A DNA stretch of 34,302 nucleotides, from positions 1 through 34,302 of the IMG/VR virus record IMGVR_UViG_3300023281_001375; one strand, given 5' to 3'. Positions within the stretch are counted from its first letter, which is position 1. Each line of letters begins with the position of its first letter. The translations under genes were made by a program, and so were the position numbers. Below, in pieces: positions 6,256 through 12,866 of this stretch. The stretch comes from a virus. The notes beneath the pieces were generated by a model, which was given only the letters and a program-made list of their open reading frames with translations, did not search any database and was not told the DNA's origin.

Positions 6256-6729
6256 TTAGACGCCTGCGATAGCCTTCAACTCGCCGATCAACTCAGTCAC
6301 AGTCTTCCGCTTCCAAGTACCAATCGTACCCATGTCAGGCTGACCATCAGGCAGATACAGGCTCCCCTTCACCGGGCCGATCTTCTGACCGTGGTCGGTC
6401 AACAGGAGGCTAATGTAGTTGAGCTGCTTCTCGGTTGGGTTGTCGCCCGGAATGGGCACGTACCTTTCTGGGGTGCCGTTAGACTGTGGTGTAGCTGATG
6501 CCTGCCCTCCCCAGTTCCCGCTCGGCTGCGGCGTAGGGTTTGCCGGCGCTGCCTGACCCACAGCGGCGGCACCTTCGATCTGGACGAACCTGTCAGCCAC
6601 CAGCAGACGGGACAGTGTGGCCACTGCGTCTGCGAATGCTTCGAGCGACGCCCATTCTTGGCTGGCTAGTGCGTTGGCTGCTGCCGTATGGCTGTCGTTG
6701 ATTGCGATTTGTTTGTCTGTCGGTGTCAC
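6256..6729 (-). CDS. Hypothetical protein, 157 aa
   Basis: GTG 6729 is the likely start: GGAGGAG lies just upstream and its GTGA overlaps the RNA ligase stop. Residues 1-75 look helical, 80-115 are rich in Ala, Pro, Gln and Gly (linker), and the C-terminal 55 residues (TEKQLNYISLLL ... TVTELIGELKAI) form a compact helical domain of a kind seen at the C-termini of phage DNA-metabolism proteins. The layout resembles a single-strand DNA-binding or recombination accessory protein, but this is not shown by any motif. The RNA array starts six bases after its stop. Confidence 0.65.
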   Translation of the reverse strand: MTPTDKQIAINDSHTAAANALASQEWASLEAFADAVATLSRLLVADRFVQIEGAAAVGQAAPANPTPQPSGNWGGQASATPQSNGTPERYVPIPGDNPTEKQLNYISLLLTDHGQKIGPVKGSLYLPDGQPDMGTIGTWKRKTVTELIGELKAIAGV

Positions 6730-7676
6730 GATGACTCCTCCTGTGTTGCGAACTGTCGTTCGGCGAGCTTCTGCTTGTACCATTCTGGCAGGCCACGTCC
6801 CAGGCCCCGCATGATCTGAGGCGACGACCAGTTCCACACTTGGGCCATCATCCAGTGCTTCTCTTCGTTGAAGGCGTCGTCCTTGACGGCCTTCATGAGG
6901 AGGCCGATGTCTTTCGGCGTGTGAGTGAGTAGCCCATCCTCGGCGAGGTGCTGCACCGCTTTCTCCCAGCGGGCTTCAGTATTGACCGACTCCACTATTT
7001 GTCCAACCACATCCTGGCCACCAGGATTCCGTCCCTTCCAATCTTTCTTATGTGCCTCTTTGAACGCCTCGGACACGTACTTCCCGGCGAGCATCTTACC
7101 ATCTGCTCCGAACCGGGTCCGGTTCTTGATAACGATACCTTCAACTTTCGACCCTCCAAGGAACGAGTCCCGGTCGAGATAGTTGTCGAGTGCTTTCATG
7201 TTGACGAACGAGCCGTGTTCGTTGGCGAACTCTGGCACGTAGCTGATGCCGAGAGCGCCAGCCCAAGCGTAGAGGGCCACGTCGGTTTGGAATCTGTCCT
7301 GTCCGTACTCTACGTCGAAGAGAGCGAGCCCGTTGTGCGGCATCTCATCGTAGGCGATGGTGTTGTGTTTCGGTTTCGACATGTACTCTGCCCGGAAGAT
7401 GGTTGGTCCCCGTTCGAGTTGGGGGTCGATGGAGGCGAGGCCGGAGAGGTAGTCTATCGCCGGCTGGAACATCTTGTCTGTTTCGATGCCGGGGCCGGCC
7501 TGCATCTTACCCTTCGACCGTGCCCACAGTGTGCCGCTCTCGTCCCACATGAATGAGAATTGGGAGCCGTCTACTTTCTCTTGGATGGTAATGGGCCCGT
7601 CGAGGAGGCCGTCGATGTCTGGGTGGCCTAGGTTGCGGACTTTGGGGTATGATGGGATGTTCATGTGGTTGTCCAT
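6726..7676 (-). CDS. T4 Rnl2-type RNA ligase
   Basis: 316 residues. Nucleotidyltransferase motifs are in order: EKVDGSQF (motif I, Lys 34 is the adenylated lysine), IFRAEYM (motif III-like), VEGIVIKN (motif IV) and AGKYVS (motif V). The family joins 3'-OH and 5'-phosphate RNA ends using ATP. The C-terminal 100 residues are helical, as in Rnl2. ATG 7676 or ATG 7664 may be the start; the latter forms an ATGA overlap with the nuclease stop. Its position beside a tRNA and tRNA-like elements suggests RNA repair or circularisation. No polynucleotide kinase/phosphatase is seen in the window. Confidence 0.88.
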   Translation of the reverse strand: MDNHMNIPSYPKVRNLGHPDIDGLLDGPITIQEKVDGSQFSFMWDESGTLWARSKGKMQAGPGIETDKMFQPAIDYLSGLASIDPQLERGPTIFRAEYMSKPKHNTIAYDEMPHNGLALFDVEYGQDRFQTDVALYAWAGALGISYVPEFANEHGSFVNMKALDNYLDRDSFLGGSKVEGIVIKNRTRFGADGKMLAGKYVSEAFKEAHKKDWKGRNPGGQDVVGQIVESVNTEARWEKAVQHLAEDGLLTHTPKDIGLLMKAVKDDAFNEEKHWMMAQVWNWSSPQIMRGLGRGLPEWYKQKLAERQFATQEESS

Positions 7677-8527
7677 TCTGCCCGCTTGTGACGGTTCATG
7701 TAGTCGGTCCAGTTACCGTCGAAGACGGGGCATCTCTTCTTCGATGCACAGTAGTTGCACCACCAGTCGGTGGCTGGCAGGTAGCCGTTGTCCTTCCCAT
7801 GTTTCTTGTAGGCTATGGTCCGTTCGATCCACCGTTCGATTACGTCGTCTCCCCAGTAGCCGCCTGCGTCTGCTGCTTTGCCTAGGGTGGTGTATTGGAA
7901 GTGGCCGACTGATGCCGGCGTAGATGTGACCGCATATGGGTCATTCATCATTTTCTTCCAGGTGTAGTAGTAGAATTGGAGTTGCATGGGCCGGCCAGAC
8001 TTGGACGATCCGGTCTTCCAGTCCACGAAGTAGGGGTCTTGGGTGTCGAGTGTGTGGAAGAGGGCGTCGGACTGCGTTTTGATAGGGTACTGTGGCCCGC
8101 CTGTCAGCTTCAGCCATGTCTCTGTGCGGGGAGGCCACGACAGATTCGAATAGAGGAGGTCACGGTTCGGAGCTCCCGGCGGCACAGTATCGAACCATCC
8201 TCGGATGTTCAGCTCGGCATCTTCGAAGATGGTGGCCAGGCTGCGTTTGGCACGGGCAGATCCCGATTCTGTGATGTTCTCTCTGCCGACATCTGATATC
8301 CAATCGGATATAACGGTGAAGGTGTAGTCGATGGTTTCTGCCAGGCCGGCTTCCATGTCTATCGCATACTCGATACCAGCATGGCAGCCGGTACCCAGGC
8401 CGAACCATGTAGCCTCGAATACGTCTTCAGGGTACAGGTAGGGGATCATTGACTGTGCCTGGCAGTCTACCATTCCGGTGTGTACGTCTGATGCTCTGAC
8501 GAATGAGGGTATGAGGATCTGTGTCAT
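7661..8527 (-). CDS. Cas4/RecB-like PD-(D/E)XK nuclease with Fe-S cysteines
   Basis: 288 residues from ATG 8527, whose ATGA overlaps the upstream stop. The RecB-type nuclease motifs are visible: GTGCHAG with His 49, Asp 154 (TQSDALF), and VDWKTG with Asp 169 and Lys 171, followed by QLQFYYY (about 182-188). Cys 22 near the N-terminus plus Cys 257, 260 and 266 (CNYCASKKRC) match the one-plus-three cysteine layout of Cas4/AddB iron-sulfur nucleases. The family trims DNA ends in recombination or host DNA breakdown. No cas1/cas2 or repeats are present, so it is a phage recombination or replication nuclease. Confidence 0.85.
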   Translation of the reverse strand: MTQILIPSFVRASDVHTGMVDCQAQSMIPYLYPEDVFEATWFGLGTGCHAGIEYAIDMEAGLAETIDYTFTVISDWISDVGRENITESGSARAKRSLATIFEDAELNIRGWFDTVPPGAPNRDLLYSNLSWPPRTETWLKLTGGPQYPIKTQSDALFHTLDTQDPYFVDWKTGSSKSGRPMQLQFYYYTWKKMMNDPYAVTSTPASVGHFQYTTLGKAADAGGYWGDDVIERWIERTIAYKKHGKDNGYLPATDWWCNYCASKKRCPVFDGNWTDYMNRHKRAEWTTT

Positions 8528-8715
8528 GTGCTCTCTCTGTCCAGGTACCAGGGTTGGATGCTCTGGTTCTTGGGTATCGTATCGCCTTCGGCGAGGGTTG
8601 TCAAGCCTTTGTTTACTTTTCTTGTGAGGAACCACATGCGGTAGCAGTTCTCGGTGCAGGTGTCGCCTTTGTCTGCGACGGGTGCGAGGCATTGGGGGCA
8701 GAACCAGGGTGTCAT
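8524..8715 (-). CDS. Small zinc-ribbon protein, 63 aa
   Basis: ATG 8715 overlaps the stop of the kinase gene (ATGA). The sequence MTPWFCPQCLAPVADKGDTCTENC has CxxC at residues 6-9 and a second cysteine pair near 20-24, a small zinc ribbon. The rest is basic then neutral and ends DREST. Part of the leftward operon between kinase and nuclease genes. Possible nucleic-acid binding, function unknown. Confidence 0.72.
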   Translation of the reverse strand: MTPWFCPQCLAPVADKGDTCTENCYRMWFLTRKVNKGLTTLAEGDTIPKNQSIQPWYLDREST

Positions 8716-9296
8716 TCGGCTGGTCCTAGGATGCCCAACCATTCGGCCATGTCCAACGGCAACACCATCGGGCCTTGCCGACTGCCTGTGTCGTTGTCGA
8801 TCAGGTAGTCGGCAAGGCCAAGGTGGAGTTGTTCTGACTGGTGGGAGCTCGCCGCTACCAGCTCATCCCATCCGAGACCCAGCCTGGCGGCTCTTGTACG
8901 TACAGAGGCTTGTACCATTGCTACCTTCCCGCCCATTTCTTGGATCATCTTCGCTTCGTTGTCGTAGCGGACGTCGGTGATACACACTACGCCGTCGATG
9001 TCTCTCGCGGACTCCTCAATCTGGACCCGCAACCGGTCAACCCAGTAGTCCGGGTCTACCTTACGTCGCAGGTCTGTGCCCCACCACTGCATCAGAGCTC
9101 GCACCGTAGGCGAATACGGTTTGTTGTACAGTGCCGACAGGTGCCGGCCACCGTTGAGTTCTTCCATGATCTCGAATCGGATCTCGTCTGCGAACGCTAG
9201 GCGTGCCACATTCCCAGGCCATTTGATGCCGGCGATCTGTTCGTATAGGGTGTCTTTGCCGGCGCCCATGTAGCCGGTGATGCCAAGAACTTTCAT
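8712..9296 (-). CDS. Deoxynucleoside monophosphate kinase
   Basis: 194 residues. A P-loop GYMGAGKD lies at 8-15. FADEIRFEIMEELNGG, the WWGTDLRR segment and CITDVRYDNEAKMI are hallmarks of phage dNMP kinases of the T4 gp1 type, which phosphorylate dNMPs to dNDPs with ATP. Length is in the usual 180-240 range. It would supply nucleotides for phage DNA synthesis, including those released by host DNA degradation. The start at ATG 9296 overlaps the upstream stop. Confidence 0.88.
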   Translation of the reverse strand: MKVLGITGYMGAGKDTLYEQIAGIKWPGNVARLAFADEIRFEIMEELNGGRHLSALYNKPYSPTVRALMQWWGTDLRRKVDPDYWVDRLRVQIEESARDIDGVVCITDVRYDNEAKMIQEMGGKVAMVQASVRTRAARLGLGWDELVAASSHQSEQLHLGLADYLIDNDTGSRQGPMVLPLDMAEWLGILGPAE

Positions 9297-9688
9297 CCGT
9301 AAATCTCCCCTATCCCCTTACGCAGCCCATCCAAAGTGCGGGTCACGTTCAGCTTCTCTGTCCACTTGTTCTGCGCCATCACGGTCGGCGCTTCACCATG
9401 TACCGAAGTGTACATGTGTATCAGGTACATGAAGTCTTCGGCTCGCATGATTACTACGTCACGTTCTCCGTCTGGCCGACGTTTCTTCTGTCCTGGTTTC
9501 TTAGATGCGAGTCGTTTCCATGCGACCACGGGGATGACGTCGTATACGCTGTCGGGGTGCGGGTTGCCGATTACCGTGTCGGGTTCGCCGGCCACGCCCT
9601 GCTTCACGAGTCGCATTGCGGGTAGGGCATGGTCTTTGGCTAGTTGGCACCATTCGGTTTCCCATTCTGTCCCTTGCGGGTTGGTCAT
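9293..9688 (-). CDS. Putative resolvase-like PD-(D/E)XK protein
   Basis: 131 residues from ATG 9688, with ATGA overlap. The layout GTEWETEWCQLAKDH...KQGVAGEPDTVIGNP...VVAWKR recalls Holliday-junction resolvase and VRR-NUC-like nucleases: an N-terminal Glu helix, a Gly-x-Pro-Asp strand turn (Asp 37), then a strand ending in Lys. The usual Glu-x-Lys is Ala-Trp-Lys here, so one metal ligand is missing or supplied elsewhere. A strongly basic stretch KKPGQKKRR follows. The assignment is by pattern only. Other readings are a DNA-binding protein of unknown role. Confidence 0.45.
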   Translation of the reverse strand: MTNPQGTEWETEWCQLAKDHALPAMRLVKQGVAGEPDTVIGNPHPDSVYDVIPVVAWKRLASKKPGQKKRRPDGERDVVIMRAEDFMYLIHMYTSVHGEAPTVMAQNKWTEKLNVTRTLDGLRKGIGEIYG

Positions 9689-9981
9689 CTGTTGTCGGGG
9701 TCTAGGTGGTCGAGGATGGCTGACAGGCAGTTGATGATGGCGGTTGATCGGATGTTCTGGTTGTTGGATTCTACGAATCCGCCTCGGTCATGTGCTGCTG
9801 ATGCGGTGGCGTATGCTGCCTGTGCGAGTAGCAGTGCCGGCGCTGGAGCTCGGGTGAATTGTCCTGGTTCGCTGTCTTCGAATGCCCTTTCGATCTCACG
9901 TTCGGAGGTCTCGGTCGGCTCGGTGTGGATAGTTTCGGTGGAGATGAAACCGGGATCGACCGGCCGTTCGTTCTTGGCCAT
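9685..9981 (-). CDS. Hypothetical protein, 98 aa
   Basis: ATG 9981 is chosen because GGAGG lies nine bases upstream; the earlier in-frame ATG 10011 has less support. Residues 1-50 are rich in Glu, Thr and Pro (disordered), and residues 52-98 form two probable helices (ALLLAQAAYATASAA and IRSTAIINCLSAILDHL). No family is recognised. Confidence 0.65.
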   Translation of the reverse strand: MAKNERPVDPGFISTETIHTEPTETSEREIERAFEDSEPGQFTRAPAPALLLAQAAYATASAAHDRGGFVESNNQNIRSTAIINCLSAILDHLDPDNR

Positions 9982-9985
9982 AGGG

Positions 9986-10198
9986 TTATGCCTCCATGTG
10001 TTGGGATTCATTGACGATGAAGTCTGCGGATCGGATCAGGTTACGGGTAGAACCGTAGCCTAGAGCGGAGCCGGGGAATGGTTCGATGTAGATGAGAGAG
10101 GATGCTTCGGCTGCCTCGGCTATTTCTTCTGCCTCGGCTAGAGATCCTGCCTGGATCTCCATAGTGTAGGTGCCTCTGATGGTGTAGATGGATTGCAT
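9986..10198 (-). CDS. Hypothetical protein, 70 aa
   Basis: ATG 10198 is preceded by AGAGGAG at good spacing. The N-terminus (MQSIYTIRGTYTMEIQAGSLAEAEEIAEAAE) is a strand-strand-helix module of the kind found in many short phage proteins. It is the first gene after the inverted-repeat element at 10211-10286, whose right-hand arm ends only a few bases before the ribosome binding site. Confidence 0.65.
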   Translation of the reverse strand: MQSIYTIRGTYTMEIQAGSLAEAEEIAEAAEASSLIYIEPFPGSALGYGSTRNLIRSADFIVNESQHMEA

Positions 10199-10210
10199 TG
10201 TTCTCCTCTT

Positions 10211-10286
10211 GCAAACGCTTAACCTAGTTAGGTTAACCTAGTTAACTGGGGGTCGCCTCGCGACCCTTAACCTAACCTACGTTTGC
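10211..10286. repeat. Inverted-repeat element with tandem 14-mers and a strong hairpin
   Basis: GCAAACG (10211-10217) and CGTTTGC (10280-10286) bound a 76-base element. At the centre GGGTCGC-CTC-GCGACCC (10250-10266) is a perfect 7-bp hairpin. The left arm holds two tandem 14-mers, TTAACCTAGTTAGG (10219-10232) and TTAACCTAGTTAAC (10233-10246). The right arm TTAACCTAACCTA can pair with either. This is the only real intergenic gap between 9.3 and 12.2 kb. It could be a replication origin, a repressor operator, or an mRNA processing/regulatory hairpin. Confidence 0.75.
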
Positions 10287-10290
10287 AATC

Positions 10291-10491
10291 CTAGCGGGCG
10301 GTTCCGATTAGCACGGTGGGGTCACAGTCGTGACCGTAATACCATTCGTTGGCGTCGAGGTCGTCGTGCATGTCGAAGATTCGGCCGCACTCTACGCATT
10401 GTGATTGTCCGCTCGGGAGAATGTCTGCCATTGTTACCTCTGGTTCTGGTGGTATCCGGTCTAACGCATCCTGCCATGAGGTTCTGCTCAT
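10291..10491 (-). CDS. Small CxxC protein, 66 aa
   Basis: ATG 10491 has GGAG six bases upstream and overlaps the upstream stop (ATGA). The C-terminal half holds CVECG (CxxC) and HDCDP (HxC), a probable single zinc site. The first 30 residues (MSRTSWQDALDRIPPEPEVT) are acidic. It belongs with the other CxxC microproteins of this operon. Function is unknown. Confidence 0.68.
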   Translation of the reverse strand: MSRTSWQDALDRIPPEPEVTMADILPSGQSQCVECGRIFDMHDDLDANEWYYGHDCDPTVLIGTAR

Positions 10492-10700
10492 GGGAGCTCC
10501 AGCAGCCGGTAGCCGGCCCTGTCGTAGTCTTCGGCTGTCCATTGCCCTTCGATCAGGTACTCCAGGTTGGCGGTCTGTTCGGCGTGGTTGGCGCGGATCT
10601 CTCGCATCACCATCATCTGATTGAAGACGATCAGCAGCAGCATGACGGTGACGAATCCCCGCCAGTCTGTGAGACTGATATGCTTTCCGGTTGCTGTCAT
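10488..10700 (-). CDS. Small single-span membrane protein, 70 aa
   Basis: ATG 10700 overlaps the upstream stop (ATGA). Residues 14-30 (RGFVTVMLLLIVFNQMM) form a hydrophobic helix; the C-terminal 40 residues are charged and helical (REIRANHAEQTANLEYLIEG). The layout is a short cytoplasmic N-terminus, one membrane span and a soluble tail. Function is unknown. Confidence 0.68.
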   Translation of the reverse strand: MTATGKHISLTDWRGFVTVMLLLIVFNQMMVMREIRANHAEQTANLEYLIEGQWTAEDYDRAGYRLLELP

Positions 10701-10873
10701 GTCAAGTCCTCCTCGTAGATGGGCATTGCCGGCGGGATCGTATCAGTCTGCTCCGCCAACAGGTGAGCCTCCACCAACATGAGATCCAATAGTCCGTCGA
10801 TTATGGCCATGTCGTGCCGGCCTTCGAAGTGCGCCCAGAACTCTCGGTCGGTCATCGGCGTTCCGTTAATCAT
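10697..10873 (-). CDS. Hypothetical acidic protein, 58 aa
   Basis: ATG 10873 is chosen over upstream 11005 because GGAGG lies six bases before it and it overlaps the stop of the 32-residue frame. The protein begins MINGTPMTDREFWAHFEGR, then a hydrophobic helix IIDGLLDLMLVEAHLLAEQ and an acidic end. It may be a small helical dimer. No family is recognised. Confidence 0.62.
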   Translation of the reverse strand: MINGTPMTDREFWAHFEGRHDMAIIDGLLDLMLVEAHLLAEQTDTIPPAMPIYEEDLT

Positions 10874-10968
10874 AGCCAGCCTCCAATGTGACCGTGGCCG
10901 GCATGCGCCACCAGTGCCTGACACAGTGCACACCAGTGTGCTGCGTGTACATACAATAGCTCCCTCAT
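10870..10968 (-). CDS. 32-residue Cys/His-rich microprotein
   Basis: The frame begins at ATG 10968, which overlaps the TGA of the upstream gene, and ends at TGA 10870-10872, which overlaps the next ATG. The sequence carries WCALC (CxxC) and four histidines in HAGHGHIGG plus the earlier VHAAHW, so metal binding is plausible. The perfect chaining of starts and stops supports it as a gene, but its size limits certainty. Confidence 0.45.
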   Translation of the reverse strand: MRELLYVHAAHWCALCQALVAHAGHGHIGGWL

Positions 10969-11138
10969 GCTCGGCCCTTCCAATCTCTGATCCATCTAGG
11001 ATCAACCCATACGTTCTGGTTGGCGTCGGTCAGATGGTATTGGACCCTCCCCTGACGGGCGGGATCGTCTCTGCTGATGACCCTGTACGGGCCGACCCAT
11101 CGGCCGCTGACCGCTTTAACTTCTATGTATTCGCCCAT
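10965..11138 (-). CDS. Hypothetical protein, 57 aa
   Basis: ATG 11138 overlaps the TGA of the zinc-ribbon gene (TGATG), and GAGGGAG lies just upstream. The product MGEYIEVKAVSGRWVGPYRV ... WVDPRWIRDW looks like a small all-beta barrel similar in pattern to chromo/KOW-like modules that read YRV and W residues, but no family can be named. Confidence 0.6.
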   Translation of the reverse strand: MGEYIEVKAVSGRWVGPYRVISRDDPARQGRVQYHLTDANQNVWVDPRWIRDWKGRA

Positions 11139-11287
11139 CACACTCCCTCATATTCGATCAGGTCATCCTGGTTTGAATCTGCCCCACACTGCCGGCATCG
11201 GTACCATCGCAGGTCACCCAGCATGCCTAGTGGCACGAGCTCGACAAACCCGCATTCGGGGCATGCGTCCACTGGGTTTAACGTCAT
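11138..11287 (-). CDS. Zinc-ribbon microprotein, 49 aa
   Basis: ATG 11287 overlaps the upstream stop (ATGA). The two CxxC knuckles CPEC (residues 9-12) and CRQC (31-34) are 18 residues apart, the spacing of a classic zinc ribbon. The tail is acidic (NQDDLIEYEGV). It may bind nucleic acid or RNA polymerase. No specific family is recognised. Confidence 0.7.
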   Translation of the reverse strand: MTLNPVDACPECGFVELVPLGMLGDLRWYRCRQCGADSNQDDLIEYEGV

Positions 11288-11583
11288 GCGATGGCCCTCC
11301 TCACAATATTCTGATGTTTGCTAGTGGTCGGCGAGTACTTCACATCCGGCACTGTCCACCCTTCACCCCTATACCACCAGGCTATCGGCGTGTCATAAGA
11401 CAGGACAATATACCGTGGCTTAAAGTACATGTCGGGCACCTCCCAGCTTTCATCGGCCGGTAGATATCCCTGGGTTACGCTTTCGTCGTTACCCTCCACC
11501 CCTCGCAGGTTTGACCCTTGAAACGGTACACGCATCCTGATAGCTTTGCCGGCCTCCCGATTAGACACTCTCATGGCCCTCAT
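11284..11583 (-). CDS. Conserved-looking phage protein, 99 aa
   Basis: ATG 11583 overlaps the upstream stop (ATGA); ATG 11574 is an alternative. The C-terminal part PRYIVLSYDTPIAWWYRGEGW ends in YSPTTSKHQ, a pattern seen in a family of small phage and plasmid proteins of unknown function (DUF8033-like; recalled from memory, not searched). The N-terminal part is basic (NREAGKAIRMRVPFQGSNLRGV). The role is unknown. Confidence 0.68.
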   Translation of the reverse strand: MRAMRVSNREAGKAIRMRVPFQGSNLRGVEGNDESVTQGYLPADESWEVPDMYFKPRYIVLSYDTPIAWWYRGEGWTVPDVKYSPTTSKHQNIVRRAIA

Positions 11584-11753
11584 GAGTGGCCAATCGGCCG
11601 GCCGCATTCGCATCGGCCGTCATCCGGCATTGTGGCCCCACATCCGCAGGAGCAGACGATCATCCGCTGCTCATGCTTCCGCCGCTGTCCGATCTCCTCA
11701 CATGCAAAGCAGAACTCTCCTGCATGGTCGGTGTGCTTTAGTTCGTTTCTCAC
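11580..11753 (-). CDS. Cysteine-rich zinc-binding-like protein, 57 aa
   Basis: GTG 11753 is the likely start because GTGA overlaps the TGA of the gene upstream. Within 57 residues there are eight cysteines: CFAC, CSCGC and CECG, plus nearby histidines, enough for two zinc sites. The final stop overlaps the next ATG. It is the richest in cysteine of the CxxC set in this operon. Confidence 0.65.
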   Translation of the reverse strand: MRNELKHTDHAGEFCFACEEIGQRRKHEQRMIVCSCGCGATMPDDGRCECGRPIGHS

Positions 11754-11920
11754 AATACTCCTGCTCTTTCTAGAACGTCCGCACGGCCGGCTATCGCACC
11801 GCACTCCCAACAATCAACCTCCGACCATTCCGCCTCAATCTGGTCAGACTGAGCGTCGATCCCACAGAACGTGGTTCGCCCGTACTCTGGATGAAACGAT
11901 TCCTTGTGTATTGCGTCCAT
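11750..11920 (-). CDS. Small acidic CxxC protein, 56 aa
   Basis: ATG 11920 follows AAAGG and overlaps the upstream TAA (TAATG). The sequence has FCGIDAQ and DCWECG, giving three cysteines around an acidic helix, and ends DVLERAGVL. A degenerate zinc ribbon is likely. No family is recognised. Confidence 0.62.
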   Translation of the reverse strand: MDAIHKESFHPEYGRTTFCGIDAQSDQIEAEWSEVDCWECGAIAGRADVLERAGVL

Positions 11921-12018
11921 TACTTGCTACCTTTCTCTGGCCGGCGAAGTTCGAACTCTTGCCATACGCCGTCATCTTTCGCAATCTGCCACCAAGATCT
12001 CCGGTCACTTTGTCGCAT
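11920..12018 (-). CDS. 32-residue microprotein
   Basis: ATG 12018 has AGGAAG upstream at good spacing and the stop TAA overlaps the next ATG. The product is MRQSDRRSWWQIAKDDGVWQ followed by a basic tail. Without this frame the interval would be an unexplained 100-base gap in a chain of overlapping genes. No function can be assigned. Confidence 0.5.
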   Translation of the reverse strand: MRQSDRRSWWQIAKDDGVWQEFELRRPEKGSK

Positions 12019-12019
12019 G

Positions 12020-12172
12020 CTACTTCCTAACCTTGAATGTTTCACCGGTCTCCTGGTCGCGTACCACTAGTACGATAGCGTCCCATTGTTCGACTCGCAC
12101 AATGTCCAAAGTACGCGTCCAATCTCCTGCTCCGATGGTAACTGTATTGTCTTCCCAACATATAGCTTGCAT
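12020..12172 (-). CDS. Hypothetical beta-rich protein, 50 aa
   Basis: ATG 12172 is preceded by GAGGGGAGCAGGAG, two possible ribosome binding sites. It is the first gene behind the promoter at 12202-12230. The product alternates polar and hydrophobic residues (TVTIGAGDWTRTLDIVRVEQW, AIVLVVRDQETGETFKV), suggesting a small beta barrel. Function is unknown. Confidence 0.62.
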   Translation of the reverse strand: MQAICWEDNTVTIGAGDWTRTLDIVRVEQWDAIVLVVRDQETGETFKVRK

Positions 12173-12201
12173 GCTCCTGCTCCCCTCTGGTCGATAGTGT
12201 C

Positions 12202-12230
12202 ATCGTATCATCACCCTAAACCATTGTCAA
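12202..12230 (-). promoter_or_regulatory. Sigma-70-like leftward promoter
   Basis: On the minus strand a perfect -35 box TTGACA (12230-12225) is followed by a 17-base spacer and the -10 box TACGAT (12207-12202). A start near 12195 would leave a leader of about 23 bases with a strong ribosome binding site for the gene at 12020-12172. It lies between two coding regions and would drive the rest of the leftward operon. Confidence 0.75.
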
Positions 12231-12233
12231 GTC

Positions 12234-12866
12234 CTATTCTGCCGATCCCCTCCAAACAATCCACAAGATAGCCTGCAAAGCACTAGGCGATATGGCATGC
12301 CGATCCGCAGCTACCCTAACTCCATCCGATATCGCATCATACGAACCTCGCACGTATAGCAGTTTCGCGCAGCGTGTAGGCGAAAGATCCGATAATCCGC
12401 TAGTAGCCTCTAGGGCTCCCCTAAACCCCGTAGCCATCCAACCGTCCAAAGTAACGTCTAAGCTATTGTTAGGGTAACGGATGTTCCGCCAGAACGACCG
12501 AACCTTTCGACCGCCAACAATACCATTGATCGTATCGGTATCGGTAGCCTCTAGAATGTTCCAAGCTTTCACAAGGTTCGGCCCTAAAGCTGCCACGTTA
12601 TCGGAAGACCCATGAGCCACCCTATCAGCATCGTCTAGGTTATGTTGCCAGCGTAGCCTAGGCGATAGGACGGCCATGATGGCACTAGCTTGGTCGATAC
12701 TAATGCCGGCAGAGTACGCGAGATCACGCGCGAACCTATACGCTCTAGGATACCATTCGACCCCTTCGCGTATCGTATCGACATCGGCACTATGTAGCGT
12801 ATCGCACGCGACATCAGCCACCCTAGACGCGAGATCGCCTAGGGTATCGGATGGGAAGATTCTCAT
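12234..12866 (-). CDS. Conserved phage protein, 210 aa (DUF7178-like)
   Basis: ATG 12866 overlaps the upstream stop (ATGA). The protein is helical throughout. Segments such as WYPRAYRFARDLA, AIMAVLSPRLRWQHN, the VGGRKVRSFWRNIR stretch, LDVTLDGWMATG and LQAILWIVWR match a pattern I associate with a phage family of unknown function; the placement of GGRKVRSF and D-x-W recalls helix-hairpin-helix DNA glycosylases, but the catalytic residue cannot be identified by eye. The leftward promoter at 12202-12230 lies directly after its stop. Confidence 0.7.
   Translation of the reverse strand: MRIFPSDTLGDLASRVADVACDTLHSADVDTIREGVEWYPRAYRFARDLAYSAGISIDQASAIMAVLSPRLRWQHNLDDADRVAHGSSDNVAALGPNLVKAWNILEATDTDTINGIVGGRKVRSFWRNIRYPNNSLDVTLDGWMATGFRGALEATSGLSDLSPTRCAKLLYVRGSYDAISDGVRVAADRHAISPSALQAILWIVWRGSAE

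Noticed and set aside
6016-6498. Plus-strand frame of 160 residues over the RNA array
   Set aside because: It crosses the structured RNA modules and the complement of a coding gene; composition is not protein-like.
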